A stretch of 64,000 nucleotides of DNA, from contig OZ240678.1 in NCBI GenBank assembly GCA_965198905.1, positions 744,001 through 808,000 of the forward strand, read 5' to 3'. The notes under the pieces are model-generated. The model did not search any database, was not told the origin of the DNA, and worked only from the letters and a program-made list of their open reading frames with translations. The translations under genes were made by a program, and so were the position numbers. The stretch is from CAHJWH01 sp965198905. GTDB taxonomy: Bacteria; Pseudomonadota; Alphaproteobacteria; Caulobacterales; Caulobacteraceae. Position 1 is the first letter of the stretch. Each line of letters opens with the position of its first letter. This document shows positions 1-8,805 of this stretch, one piece after another.

Positions 1-30
1 CCTGCGGTTTTGCTGCGACGAGGGTCCTGT

Positions 31-65
31 TAGGCGCGCATCGCGCCGACAGCTTGACGCGCCTA
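31..65. other. Short inverted repeat upstream of the first gene
   Basis: Arms of 8 bases at 31-38 and 58-65 (taggcgcg / cgcgccta) could form a hairpin with a 19-base loop. No T-run follows on either strand. It may be the end of a preceding transcript or chance in GC-rich DNA. The remainder of 1-110 shows nothing recognisable. Confidence 0.2.
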
Positions 66-110
66 GGGTCCGGCGCCCATCCTCGCGCTCAAGTGAGTTA
101 ATTTTCACCG

Positions 111-929
111 ATGCTGAACTTCCTCCAGCGTAAGAAGCCGCCCCTGATACGCGCGGCGCCGGACGGGGTGAGCGTCTACGCCATCGGCGATGTCCACGGG
201 CGGCTGGACGTCATGGATACGCTGCTCGCGGCGATCCGGCTGGATACGCCTGCGGAGCGGCGGCCCATCCTGGTGATGCTCGGCGACTATGTGGATCGCG
301 GGCCGGCATCCCGGGGCGTACTGCAGCGACTGACGGAGTTGGAAGAGGACCCAGGGCTGGAGACCCGCTTCATCCGCGGCAACCACGAAGACACCCTCCT
401 TCGCTTCCTGGAAGAGCCTACGCTGGGTCCGACCTGGTGCGGTTTCGGTGGGGCGGAGACGCTCCAGTCCTACGGCGTGGTCGCCCCGCTGATGAACGAC
501 GATGCGCCGGCCTGGGAGGCGGCCCGGCAATCCTTCGCCGCCGCTCTTCCGCCGGCCCATCTGCGCCTGCTCCAGGCGCTGGAGCCAAGCGTGGAGTATG
601 GCGACTACTTCTTCACCCATGCCGGCGTGCGTCCGGGCGCGGAACTGGTGGATCAGGACCCCTACGACCTGATGTGGATCCGCGAAGAATTCCTGCGCGG
701 TTCGGCCACATTCTCCAAGACCATCGTCCACGGCCATACCCCGGAGGAGGACGCCTTCGTCAGCGACCGTCGAATCGGCGTCGACACGGGCGCCTACGCC
801 ACCGGCAAGCTGACGGCCATCGTCTTGGAAGGTTTGGAGCGCAGATTGATCCGGGCCCAGGTCTCCGGCGGTCGGAGTTCTGTGGATCACGTCAATATTG
901 TGCGCCCGGTCGAACGGCGCAGGGCCTAG
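111..929 (+). CDS. PPP-family metallophosphatase (serine/threonine phosphatase type)
   Basis: A cytoplasmic protein phosphatase of the calcineurin-like PPP superfamily, 272 aa, close to the usual size of bacterial PrpA-type enzymes. Visible signatures in order are GDVHGR (residues 26-31), GDYVDRG (58-64), RGNHED (89-94), FTHAG (about 165-169) and HGHTP (about 208-212); together these provide the dinuclear metal centre and phosphate-binding residues. It opens an exopolysaccharide locus that contains a Wzc-type tyrosine kinase (2997-5189) but no visible Wzb-type low-molecular-weight tyrosine phosphatase, so it could act on that kinase or another EPS protein; this is inference. The ATG at 111 follows an AT-richer leader and no other start fits better. 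The fold is certain, the substrate unknown. Confidence 0.9.
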   Translation: MLNFLQRKKPPLIRAAPDGVSVYAIGDVHGRLDVMDTLLAAIRLDTPAERRPILVMLGDYVDRGPASRGVLQRLTELEEDPGLETRFIRGNHEDTLLRFLEEPTLGPTWCGFGGAETLQSYGVVAPLMNDDAPAWEAARQSFAAALPPAHLRLLQALEPSVEYGDYFFTHAGVRPGAELVDQDPYDLMWIREEFLRGSATFSKTIVHGHTPEEDAFVSDRRIGVDTGAYATGKLTAIVLEGLERRLIRAQVSGGRSSVDHVNIVRPVERRRA

Positions 930-942
930 GGGACAAAGTCGT

Positions 943-1542
943 ATGCGCAGAGGGATCAAAGGCTTCAGGACCCTCGCGGTAGGGCTGGCGGCGTCCGTCG
1001 TCTTGATTCCGGTCACGGCCGGGGCGCAGGCGGGGGCCCCGGCGCCCACCAACCTGCCGGCGGGGTCCGTCAAGCCGGCGGACGTGAACTACCGCCTGGG
1101 CACCGGCGACAAGCTGCGCATCATCGTCTTCGGCGAGACCAGCCTGTCGGGGGAGTTCGTGATTTCCGACACCGGCGAGGTGGCGTTCCCGCTGATCGGC
1201 AACGTCCACGCCGCCGGCCTCAGCGTCCAGCAGTTCCAGGATGCGCTGCGGGCCAAGCTGGCGGACGGCTATCTGAAGGACCCCAGGGTCTCGGCGGAAG
1301 TGGAGAACTACCGGCCGTTCTACATCCTCGGTGAGGTGCAGAAGCCTGGCGAATATCCCTACACCACCGGACTGACGGTGCTGAACGCGGTGGCGACGGC
1401 GGGGGGCTTCAGCTATCGCGCCAACACCAAGAACGTCACCATCCGACACGCTGGGGGAACCCAGGAACTCCCGACCCGGCTGACCGCGGTCACCCCGGTA
1501 GGGCCCGGCGACACGATCGTCATAAAGGAGCGCTTCTTCTAA
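943..1542 (+). CDS. Polysaccharide export protein, short Wza/OPX type
   Basis: A 199-aa periplasmic or outer-membrane polysaccharide export protein. A hydrophobic signal segment (about residues 8-25) ends at an AGA-QA type signal peptidase I site and contains no lipobox cysteine. It is followed by a Poly_export domain (starting near the YRLGTGDKLRI motif, about residues 46-125) and one SLBB domain (about 125-190, starting near YILGEVQKPGEYPY). The protein stops right after the SLBB domain, so the C-terminal amphipathic helix that forms the outer-membrane pore in E. coli Wza (about 380 aa) is absent. An upstream extension to 898 is open, but the ATG at 943 begins the signal peptide. It lies 13 bases after the phosphatase gene. 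The adjacent beta-barrel gene may supply the missing pore (inference). Confidence 0.9.
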   Translation: MRRGIKGFRTLAVGLAASVVLIPVTAGAQAGAPAPTNLPAGSVKPADVNYRLGTGDKLRIIVFGETSLSGEFVISDTGEVAFPLIGNVHAAGLSVQQFQDALRAKLADGYLKDPRVSAEVENYRPFYILGEVQKPGEYPYTTGLTVLNAVATAGGFSYRANTKNVTIRHAGGTQELPTRLTAVTPVGPGDTIVIKERFF

Positions 1543-1672
1543 GCCGCAGCGCGATCGGTTCGCGCCCGCGGCGGGTGCGTTCGTTGGTCGCGATGGCGCG
1601 CGAGTGCTACTCGCCCCTGGCCGGATGACCTAGGGTGAGGTGGGGATGAACGTCTAGTACAGTTGGGGATCA

Positions 1673-2977
1673 ATGCGCTTAAACCGTTCCGCCTCTGCGG
1701 CCGGACTCGCCTGCTGCGCGCTTGGCGCGGCCTACAGTCCGGCCTTGGCTCAGGACTTCGGCGGGATCGAGCAGGCCCCTCAATACAGCCGGGGCTTCAA
1801 CACCGCGGTGCGGGAGCGCCCCCATCCCGAATGGGCGCCCATCGACCTGGATTTCGGCGGCCTTACGCTTCAGCCGCAGGTCAGCGTCACAAGCCTGTTC
1901 AACGACAACGAGAAGTTCGCCACCACCGACGCGCGCAGCGACGTCTCGTTCCGCATCCAGCCGGCGCTGCAGCTCGGCACCAACTGGACCCGCAACGGAC
2001 TGGGCCTGCAGGCCTTTGTGGCCCAGACCGAATATGTCCGCGACAGTGAGGACGACTCCACCGAGTACGGCGTCACGGGGACCGGGCGCCTCGATGTCCT
2101 GAACGACCTCACCGTGGACGCCCGGGCCGGCGACCAGCACTTGGTCCTGGCCCGCACCGACCCGGACGTCCCGATCGACAGCCTGGGACCTGCCGAGTAC
2201 GACCGGCAGGAGTTCCAGGGCACCATCACCAAGACCCTGCCGCTGTTCCAGCTGCAGGGGATCGTGGCGGTGCGCAACGAAGACTACAACTCGGTGGGGG
2301 CGCCCGGCGGCGGGATCTATGATTTCAGCGGTCGCAACGGCACCTACACCAGCTATAGCGGCCGGATCAGTTACGGCATCTCGCCGGCGGTCGCGGTGTT
2401 CCTCGGCACCCAGTACGGCGACGGGTACCGACCCAAATTCGACAACGAGAACCAGGACTCGCAAGGCGGCGACGTCGCCGCTGGGGTGAACTTCGATTTG
2501 AGCCGCCTGGCGCGCGGCGAAGTCGCCTTCGGGTATCTTTACCAGAGCTACAGCACGCCCAATACGCCTTCGGACTCCGGCGTCGCGTTCAGCGCCAACC
2601 TGCAGTACTTCCCCACCCAGCTGACCACGATCAGCATCACCGGCGAGCGTCGCACCGCCCCTTCAAGCGTCGCAGGGTCCCCCGGCGGCATCAGCCTGGA
2701 CGGATCGGTCACGGTGGACCACGAGCTGCTGCGCAACCTGATCGTCAGCGCGGGCGGTCAGGCGGGTCAGGTGCAGTACCGCAACTTCCTGATCAACAAC
2801 GCACCGATCGACCGCACCGATGTCGGTTACGGCGGCAGCGTCGGGGCGACCTACCTGCTGAACCGGCTGGTGTCGCTGGACCTGCAGTACACCTATACGG
2901 GCTACACCTCCACCGTGGCCCTGCGGCGATCCTACACCGCCAATCGCCTCGGCCTGACTCTTCGGCTCACCCGCTAG
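1673..2977 (+). CDS. Outer-membrane beta-barrel protein of EPS loci (BBP2-like)
   Basis: A 434-aa exported protein. Residues 1-26 form a signal peptide ending ALAQD, and the rest is rich in alternating aromatic and hydrophobic strands with short polar turns, ending in LGLTLRLTR, typical of an outer-membrane barrel of the beta-barrel-porin-2 kind that accompanies alphaproteobacterial exopolysaccharide genes. It sits between the short Wza-like gene and the Wzc-like gene, so a role as the outer-membrane conduit for the polymer is likely. A purine-rich ttgggg lies just before the ATG at 1673. The 130-base gap upstream (1543-1672) may hold its own promoter, though no clear motif is visible. Family assignment rests on composition and context rather than a catalytic motif. 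Confidence 0.75.
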   Translation: MRLNRSASAAGLACCALGAAYSPALAQDFGGIEQAPQYSRGFNTAVRERPHPEWAPIDLDFGGLTLQPQVSVTSLFNDNEKFATTDARSDVSFRIQPALQLGTNWTRNGLGLQAFVAQTEYVRDSEDDSTEYGVTGTGRLDVLNDLTVDARAGDQHLVLARTDPDVPIDSLGPAEYDRQEFQGTITKTLPLFQLQGIVAVRNEDYNSVGAPGGGIYDFSGRNGTYTSYSGRISYGISPAVAVFLGTQYGDGYRPKFDNENQDSQGGDVAAGVNFDLSRLARGEVAFGYLYQSYSTPNTPSDSGVAFSANLQYFPTQLTTISITGERRTAPSSVAGSPGGISLDGSVTVDHELLRNLIVSAGGQAGQVQYRNFLINNAPIDRTDVGYGGSVGATYLLNRLVSLDLQYTYTGYTSTVALRRSYTANRLGLTLRLTR

Positions 2978-2996
2978 ATGCGTTAAGGGCTCGCTT

Positions 2997-5189
2997 ATGG
3001 CCATGACCCTCCCGACCTCCGGCACAGCACCGGCGTGGGCCGCCGCGCTTGTGCGTGGGCCAGTCGATCTCCGCCGGCTCTGGGCGACGCTGCGCCGCTA
3101 CAGGGTCGTCTTCGCGGCCGTTTTCCTTTTGGTGTTCCTGGCCGCGGTGCTGCACGCGACCACGGCCACGCCGGTCTATACTGCGACGTCCAGCGTGATG
3201 ATCGACGATCGCCACCACAATGTGACGCCCGATCAGCAACAGGTGTTGTCCGATCTGCCCGACGCCACCGGCGTGGTGGACACCGAGGTCGAGATCATGC
3301 GCTCCCGCGCCCTCGCCGGCCGGGTCGTCGATGCGCTGAACCTCACCACCGACCCCGAGTTCAACAAAGCGCTGCGCAAGCCCGGCTTCTCGTTGTTCGG
3401 GCAGGCCAAGCCCGTGGCGAACGGCGAGGACGAGCGTCGCCGCCAGCGCGACGCCACCATCGACGCCCTGATCAACCGCATCCAGGTGGACCGGAAGGGC
3501 CTGACCTACGTCATCAACATCTCGGTCACCTCGGTGTCGCCGGCCAAGGCGGCGCTGCTCGCCAACACGGTGGCCGACCGCTACCTGACCGCGCAGCTGG
3601 ACGCCAAGTTCGAGGCGACGCAGCGCGCCAACCGCTGGCTGCAGGGCCGGCTCGGCGCGCTCCGCTCCGACGTCACCAACGCCGAGCAGTCGGTCGCCAG
3701 CTACCAGTCGAGCAAGGGCCTGCTGCAGGCGACGGGCTCCAGCCTGACCGAGCAGCGGGTGGCCCAGCTGCAGGCGTCGGAGAGCCAGGCCGCCGCCGAC
3801 CTCGCCGAAAAGCAGGCCCGGCTGACCACCGCGCGCCAGCAGATCGCCGCGGGCGGGACGGGGCAGGATCTGGGCGAGGCGCTGAACTCGCCGCTCATCA
3901 AGGACCTGCGGGTCAAGCTGTCGGACGCCATCCACACCCAGCAGCTGCTGCTGGCCAAGTACGGCCCGCGCCACCCCGACGTGATCGCCCAGGAGAACAC
4001 CCAGCACCAGATCGAGGGCGACATCCAGGGCGAGGTGAACCGCATCATCGCCAGCCTGCAGTCGGACGTGAACGCCTCGGCCCAGCGGCTGGCGGCGATC
4101 AAGTCCGACCTCGCCCAGGCCCAGGGCTCGCTCGGCGCCAGCAAGAGCGCCGAGGTGGGCATGAACAGCCTGCAGATGAACGCCGACGCCCAGAGCGCAG
4201 TCTACAAGTCGCTGCTCGACCGCTTCCAGCAGACCTCGGTGCAGGACGGCTCGCTGCAGTCCGACGCCCAGGTGGTCTCGCCGGCCCAGATCCCGCTGAA
4301 GCCCAGCTCGCCCAACAAGAAGCTGGATATCGCGCTGGGGATCGTCTTCGGCCTGCTGGCCGGCACGGTGACGGTGGTGGCCATGGAGATGTGGTCCGGA
4401 GAGGTGCGCACCTCCGAGGACGTGGAGAAGATGCTGGGCGTGCCCGCCATCGGGTCGGTGCCGACGACCAAGGGCGCCACCAACCATCCGCCAGCGCAGT
4501 ATCTGGTGGACACCCCGCTCTCGGCCTTCGCGGAGAGCTTCCGCCAACTCCGCGCCGCGCTTCGCCGCGCCGATCTGGACAGCCCGGTGAAGACGCTCGC
4601 CGTGACCTCCGCGCTGCCGGGCGAGGGCAAGTCGACCACTTCCATGTGCCTGGCGCGCTCCATCGCGCTTGGCGGCCAGCGGACGATCGCGGTGGACTGC
4701 GACCTGCGCCGGCGCACGCTGCACACCATGCTGGCGATCAAGCCGGCGGTGGGGCTGCTGGAGGTGCTGGCCGGCACGGCGAGCCTGCAGGACGCCGTCA
4801 TCGTCGACAAGGCGTCGGGCTGCCACATCCTGCCGCTCACCGCGTCCAAGTTCACCCCGCGCGACGTGTTCGGCACCCAGGCCTTCGCCAAGCTGGTGGC
4901 CTATCTGAAGGCCAACTACGACTTCGTGATCCTGGACTGCGCCCCGGTGCTGGCCGTCGCCGACACCCGCACCATCACCGAGGTGGTCGACGGCGTGCTG
5001 ATCCTCGTGCAGTGGCAGAAGACCGCCGCCCGCGCGGTCAAGTACGCCATAGCCGCGGTGGAATCGGTCGGCGGCAAGGTGCTGGGCGTCGCCCTGACCA
5101 AGGTCAACCTGAAGGCTCAGGCGGCCTATGGCTACGGCGACAGCGGCTACTACTTCCGCTCCTACTCCAACTACTATCTGGAGAAGTAA
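2997..5189 (+). CDS. Wzc-type polysaccharide co-polymerase and BY-kinase
   Basis: A 730-aa inner-membrane protein combining chain-length control with a bacterial tyrosine autokinase. Residues about 20-110 are a Wzz domain with the first membrane span (about 35-55). A long coiled-coil periplasmic region (about 190-420) follows, then a second span (about 444-462) after a proline-rich PLKPSSPNKK stretch. The cytoplasmic kinase has Walker A PGEGKST (about 540), Walker A' VDCDLRR (about 565) and Walker B FVILDCAP (about 642). The C terminus carries the expected cluster of tyrosines (seven Tyr in the last 24 residues) for autophosphorylation. The ATG at 2997 lies 19 bases after the barrel gene. It probably drives polymer assembly and export with the neighbouring Wza-like protein. 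Confidence 0.93.
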   Translation: MAMTLPTSGTAPAWAAALVRGPVDLRRLWATLRRYRVVFAAVFLLVFLAAVLHATTATPVYTATSSVMIDDRHHNVTPDQQQVLSDLPDATGVVDTEVEIMRSRALAGRVVDALNLTTDPEFNKALRKPGFSLFGQAKPVANGEDERRRQRDATIDALINRIQVDRKGLTYVINISVTSVSPAKAALLANTVADRYLTAQLDAKFEATQRANRWLQGRLGALRSDVTNAEQSVASYQSSKGLLQATGSSLTEQRVAQLQASESQAAADLAEKQARLTTARQQIAAGGTGQDLGEALNSPLIKDLRVKLSDAIHTQQLLLAKYGPRHPDVIAQENTQHQIEGDIQGEVNRIIASLQSDVNASAQRLAAIKSDLAQAQGSLGASKSAEVGMNSLQMNADAQSAVYKSLLDRFQQTSVQDGSLQSDAQVVSPAQIPLKPSSPNKKLDIALGIVFGLLAGTVTVVAMEMWSGEVRTSEDVEKMLGVPAIGSVPTTKGATNHPPAQYLVDTPLSAFAESFRQLRAALRRADLDSPVKTLAVTSALPGEGKSTTSMCLARSIALGGQRTIAVDCDLRRRTLHTMLAIKPAVGLLEVLAGTASLQDAVIVDKASGCHILPLTASKFTPRDVFGTQAFAKLVAYLKANYDFVILDCAPVLAVADTRTITEVVDGVLILVQWQKTAARAVKYAIAAVESVGGKVLGVALTKVNLKAQAAYGYGDSGYYFRSYSNYYLEK

Positions 5190-5215
5190 GGCTTGCGGCG
5201 GCGGTCGGGGGTCCG

Positions 5216-6301
5216 GTGAGCGACGCTTCGCAGCCCCCGGGCGCCGCGCCGCGCCCCAAGCCCACCGGCTTTTCCGGCGGGTCGGGCTATCGGCCGCCGC
5301 CGCAGACCTCCCGGCGCAGGGCCCGCCCGCCGGCCCGGCGCGAGGTGCGGTGGATGCGCGGCGCCGGCTGGATCGGGGCGCTGGTCGTTCTGGTCCTGAC
5401 GGCGAGCTGGTGGGGGTCGCGAACGTTCTGGCTGGCCGACGTGGTCAACCTGTTCCGCCCCGCCGTCCTGCTGCTGGCGATCGTGGTGGCCGGCTTGGCG
5501 ATCGGCGGGCGCGCCGTCGTCCTGATTGCCGCATCGGTGCTGCTGGTGGGCGCCAACGCCTACCTGCTGGTGCGACCGACGCTGGACCTGCCCACGGCTG
5601 TGGCGTCCGGCGCCCGCCGCGCTGCCGTCAGGGTCGCGAGCTTCGACGTGGTGTCCGACGACAGCCTGCCGGACTTCACCACCTGGGTTCGGGACAAGAA
5701 GACCCAGCCCGACGTGATCGGGGTGGAGAACCTGACCAATCCCTGGCGCACCCGCATCGCCCAACTGGCCGACGTCTATCCGTTCAGCGCCAGCGCCCTG
5801 CACCACCAGGACGGCGTGAAGGAGGACATCCTCAGCCGCTTCCCGATCCTGGACGCCTCGGTCTACCGGCCCGCCGGCGGTCGCACGGCCGTGCACGCCA
5901 CCGTGCTGATCGAGGGCCAGCCGGTGCAGGTCTTCGTCATCGACCCCAACAAGGCCACGGGCCAGACCCGCTGGGCGGAGCGCAACCAGTATCTGGGCCT
6001 GGTGTCGCAGTGGGTGGCGAGCCAATCGGCGGGCCAGCCGGCCATGATGCTCGGCGACTGGAACATCACCCCCTGGTCGCCCTTCTACGCCGATGTGTTC
6101 GAGCAGACCGGGCTGAGGCGCGGCGACGCCGGCCTGCTGCCTCCCACCACCCACACGCTGGGGCGGCTTCCGATCCCGCTGCTCGGCCTGAACGACGACC
6201 ACATCGCGGTCTCGCGCCGCATCTCGGTGGAGGGCTGCAGCCCTGGCCCCGACCTGGGCTCGGACCACCTCCCCCTGGTGTGCGCCATCCACGTCCGTTG
6301 A
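5216..6301 (+). CDS. Membrane-anchored endonuclease/exonuclease/phosphatase-fold protein
   Basis: About 361 aa if it starts at the GTG at 5216, which has a G-rich site upstream (ggcggtcgggg); the ATG at 5354 is a possible shorter start (315 aa). A basic, proline-rich N terminus is followed by three membrane spans (roughly residues 53-125) and then an EEP-superfamily domain. Visible EEP elements are DVIGVENL (metal-binding Glu), LGDWNITPWS (Asp/Asn pair) and GSDHLPLV (catalytic Asp-His). The substrate could be a phospholipid, phosphosugar or nucleic acid; location after the Wzc-like gene suggests a periplasmic phosphodiesterase in EPS or lipid-carrier handling, but that is inference. Confidence 0.8.
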   Translation: MSDASQPPGAAPRPKPTGFSGGSGYRPPPQTSRRRARPPARREVRWMRGAGWIGALVVLVLTASWWGSRTFWLADVVNLFRPAVLLLAIVVAGLAIGGRAVVLIAASVLLVGANAYLLVRPTLDLPTAVASGARRAAVRVASFDVVSDDSLPDFTTWVRDKKTQPDVIGVENLTNPWRTRIAQLADVYPFSASALHHQDGVKEDILSRFPILDASVYRPAGGRTAVHATVLIEGQPVQVFVIDPNKATGQTRWAERNQYLGLVSQWVASQSAGQPAMMLGDWNITPWSPFYADVFEQTGLRRGDAGLLPPTTHTLGRLPIPLLGLNDDHIAVSRRISVEGCSPGPDLGSDHLPLVCAIHVR

Positions 6302-6322
6302 GCGGTGCGCGAGCGGGCGGCT

Positions 6323-7201
6323 TCAAGCCTGCTTGCGATAGTAGCCCCCCGGCGCCGCAAGCCGGGGTTTGACGATCCGCTTCAGGCGGGTGAGGCCGTC
6401 CGGCCGGACGGGGGTCAGTCCGTGGCGCGCGGCCATGCCGTCCAGGCTGCGGCGTGTGTAGGCGTTCAGATGCTCCAGCGGGTGCAGCTCGTCCTTGGCG
6501 GCGCGCCATCCGGCGTCGAGCTTGGCGGGGACGCCCTCCCCGTCCGGGACAGCGATCCGGATCACCCCGCCTGGGCGCAGCAGGCGCGCGAGCAGGGTCA
6601 GGACGGCGTTGGGCTCGGCCAGGTGCTCGAACACCTGTTCGGCGTGGATGTAGTCGAAGGATGAGGCCGCCTGCGTCGCCGGATCGGTCGTGGGCACGCC
6701 GAGACCGGCCGCGAAGGCTATGCGCCGCGGCGAAATCTCCGCCCCCTGGACGCTGTAGCCGAGCGCCTTGGCCGCCGCCGCCCAATGGCCCCAGCCCATG
6801 CCGAAGTCGAGCACGCGCAGGTCCCGGGCCCGGGCGACGGTAAGCAGGGCGCCGACCCGTCGCGCATCGCGCACCAGGCTTAGGAAATAGGCAGGCCCCG
6901 CGTCCTCGCGCTTGGCGAGGGAGCCTTGCGGCGAGATGGCGATCTCGTAGAGGTGCTCCATGCCGGCGGAGTCGAGCACGTGGCGCTGGAAGTGTAGGCC
7001 GCAGACCTCGCAAGCCGCGATCTGGTAGCAGGCGTCGCCGAGCATCGCCCGGGTGATCCGCCCCTCGTAATAGCGGTCGAGAAACGCCCAGGCGGCGCCC
7101 TCGGCGAAGGGTTGGGAGAAGCGCTCCGAGGCCGCGCCGCCGCACGCCGGGCAGAGGGGGCGTTGGAGGAAACGGAAACGCTCCAGGGGCGCCACGGTCA
7201 T
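6323..7201 (-). CDS. Class I SAM-dependent methyltransferase with N-terminal Cys motifs
   Basis: A 292-aa protein. The N terminus has two CxxC pairs (CPACG at about residue 18 and CEVCG at about 59) that probably bind zinc, as in sugar C-methyltransferases and related enzymes. The Rossmann core has motif I VLDFGMGWGHWA (about 135) and an E-x-F-EH segment (EQVFEHL) followed by LLRPGGVIRI. This layout is typical of type 11/12 methyltransferases found in surface-polysaccharide loci. It converges with the EEP gene (21-base gap) and lies 16 bases after the cell-wall hydrolase gene, with which it may be co-transcribed. The likely job is methylating a sugar or glycan chain end; the substrate is not identifiable. 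Confidence 0.8.
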   Translation of the reverse strand: MTVAPLERFRFLQRPLCPACGGAASERFSQPFAEGAAWAFLDRYYEGRITRAMLGDACYQIAACEVCGLHFQRHVLDSAGMEHLYEIAISPQGSLAKREDAGPAYFLSLVRDARRVGALLTVARARDLRVLDFGMGWGHWAAAAKALGYSVQGAEISPRRIAFAAGLGVPTTDPATQAASSFDYIHAEQVFEHLAEPNAVLTLLARLLRPGGVIRIAVPDGEGVPAKLDAGWRAAKDELHPLEHLNAYTRRSLDGMAARHGLTPVRPDGLTRLKRIVKPRLAAPGGYYRKQA

Positions 7202-7217
7202 CGGGGCGGAGGGCGGT

Positions 7218-8390
7218 TCAGAACGCCTTCCACTTGGGGCGCGGCAGCAGGCTTTCCGCCGGCAGGAAGACCTTCTTCACCGTCGTCACCTCGGGAGCGG
7301 CGGCCTGAACAGGGGCGATTTCCGCGCGCGCCAGCTGCACCGGCGTATCGGGCGTATCGGCCCCGGCGGTCTGACCCGCAGCGGGCGTCTTGGCGGCGCC
7401 GCCGTTGCTGGCGGTCGGGGCGGATGCGGGGGAGACGGGTGCGCCGAAGTCCACGGCGAGCTTTTGTAGAGGCACGAGCACCGGGATCGAGGCGACCTCG
7501 GTGGCGGCGCCCGGCTCGTTGCCGGCGTACTGGCCGCCGAAGGCCGGCGGCTGACCGAAGGCGCCGGTCCAGCGATAGAAGATATGCTGGCCGATCTGGG
7601 TCAGCTTGATCAGGCTCGGGCTCCAGTACGGCGCCACATATTGGGTGTGATAATGCGTCGCCTCCCCCACCGCTTTCATCACGAAGCCGTTCAGCGCAGC
7701 ATCGGCCACCCCCTGCGCGCGCGCCCAGGCCACCGGCTCCGGCGTGCGACCGAGCGCGCCGTCGCAGGTGAAGGTGAACTGGCAGCCGGTCTTGAGCTCT
7801 GCCCCCTGGAACACCACCCCGCACACGGTCTTGGGATAGACGGGGTGGCGCAACCTGTTCAGCACCACCTGGGCCACGGCCTGCTCGCCGGCCAGGGGCT
7901 CGAAGCCCGCCTCGTAATAGACCGCCTGGGCCAGACAGGTCTCTGCCCGCGTACGATCCTCCTCCGCCGCTTCGGACATGTTGAACGGCTTGGCGGCGGG
8001 GTTCGGCAGGGTGGAGAAGGGAATCGCCTGGTTGGTCGCCAGGGCCTCCTGCGGCGTCAAATCCTGCAACGCCACAACCTCGGGCAGGGGCGAGATGGCG
8101 GGCGGCACGATCAGGGCGGTGCGGAGCGCTGGCGACGCGCCGGTCTGCGCCCGGGGGACGGACGCGTAGGCGGCTTCGGCGTGCGAGATCACGAGCGCGG
8201 CTCCGCCGCCCACCGCCACCACGAGCGTCACCACGACCAAGGCCCCCAAGGCCAAGCCGGTGCGCGTCCGCAGAAAGGCCGTCAGCGCGTGCAAGGATGG
8301 CATCGGATACGTCTCGCCCACTGGGACTGAGGGTCGGCCCAACGCCGTGCGGCGCCCTGGGCGGTTGGTCTTAATAATTGCTTCTAGCAT
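7218..8390 (-). CDS. Exported SleB-type cell-wall hydrolase
   Basis: A 390-aa protein with an N-terminal membrane anchor or uncleaved signal (about residues 45-67). A Hydrolase_2 (SleB-like) domain spans about 150-265, recognised by CLAQAVYYEA, GEQAVAQVVLNR, a PKTVCGVVFQG segment and the later ATHYHT motif. The C-terminal third is low-complexity, rich in Ala, Pro and Thr. The family cleaves peptidoglycan as a lytic transglycosylase or amidase. An inner ATG at 8303 is possible, but the ATG at 8390 has a cgaggat ribosome site. Position beside EPS genes suggests local wall remodelling to fit the export machine, or simple proximity. Confidence 0.82.
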   Translation of the reverse strand: MLEAIIKTNRPGRRTALGRPSVPVGETYPMPSLHALTAFLRTRTGLALGALVVVTLVVAVGGGAALVISHAEAAYASVPRAQTGASPALRTALIVPPAISPLPEVVALQDLTPQEALATNQAIPFSTLPNPAAKPFNMSEAAEEDRTRAETCLAQAVYYEAGFEPLAGEQAVAQVVLNRLRHPVYPKTVCGVVFQGAELKTGCQFTFTCDGALGRTPEPVAWARAQGVADAALNGFVMKAVGEATHYHTQYVAPYWSPSLIKLTQIGQHIFYRWTGAFGQPPAFGGQYAGNEPGAATEVASIPVLVPLQKLAVDFGAPVSPASAPTASNGGAAKTPAAGQTAGADTPDTPVQLARAEIAPVQAAAPEVTTVKKVFLPAESLLPRPKWKAF

Positions 8391-8805
8391 ATCCTCGGCG
8401 GGTCTTTAACCCACCTCGTGCTGCAGGTGCGAACGACGGCGCCTCCACGATCAGCGCCGGCCCCGCCGCCAGCGCCGAAGTTGCGCGAGCAGGACGTGCA
8501 ACCGGATCAGCAACCCGCGTCCGGCCGCAGTGTCCCGGCCGAAGATCACCAGCCCGGAGCCGAGCGCCAGTCCCACTGCAAACGCCAAGGACACCGACTC
8601 TCTCCGCGTGTAATGGACGTGGTTACAACCTGCTGTACAAGCCAGGCCCGAAGTGCAAGCTATCCTGGGGAGGCTGGGGATTAATGAAAAAACTCTTACC
8701 ACGCAGCTACAAGCAGCGGTCTCATTTCGAAAACACTCATAGGTTGTACTTCGGTTTAGATCGAAGCGGTTCGTTCGCCTCGCAAAGCTTCACCGGGCCT
8801 TCGGT
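8391..8805. other. Gene-free stretch with probable divergent promoters
   Basis: The 415 bases between the cell-wall hydrolase (minus) and the GT4 gene (plus) code for no convincing protein. Base composition falls near 8670-8790, including a t/a-rich run around 8681-8697 and ttgtacttcggttta at about 8754, where a promoter for the GT4 gene would be expected. No operator or hairpin stands out. Open frames in this stretch have no recognisable content. Confidence 0.3.

Noticed and set aside
2967..4826. Long open frame on the minus strand opposite the Wzc-type gene
   Set aside because: Arg/Gln/Leu/Gly-rich composition of a GC-rich shadow, no motif, and the plus strand carries the intact kinase.
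8451..8702. Possible 83-aa minus-strand membrane peptide (GTG start)
   Set aside because: It has a hydrophobic stretch (SLAFAVGLALGSGLVIFG) but a poor ribosome site and no context; too weak to call.
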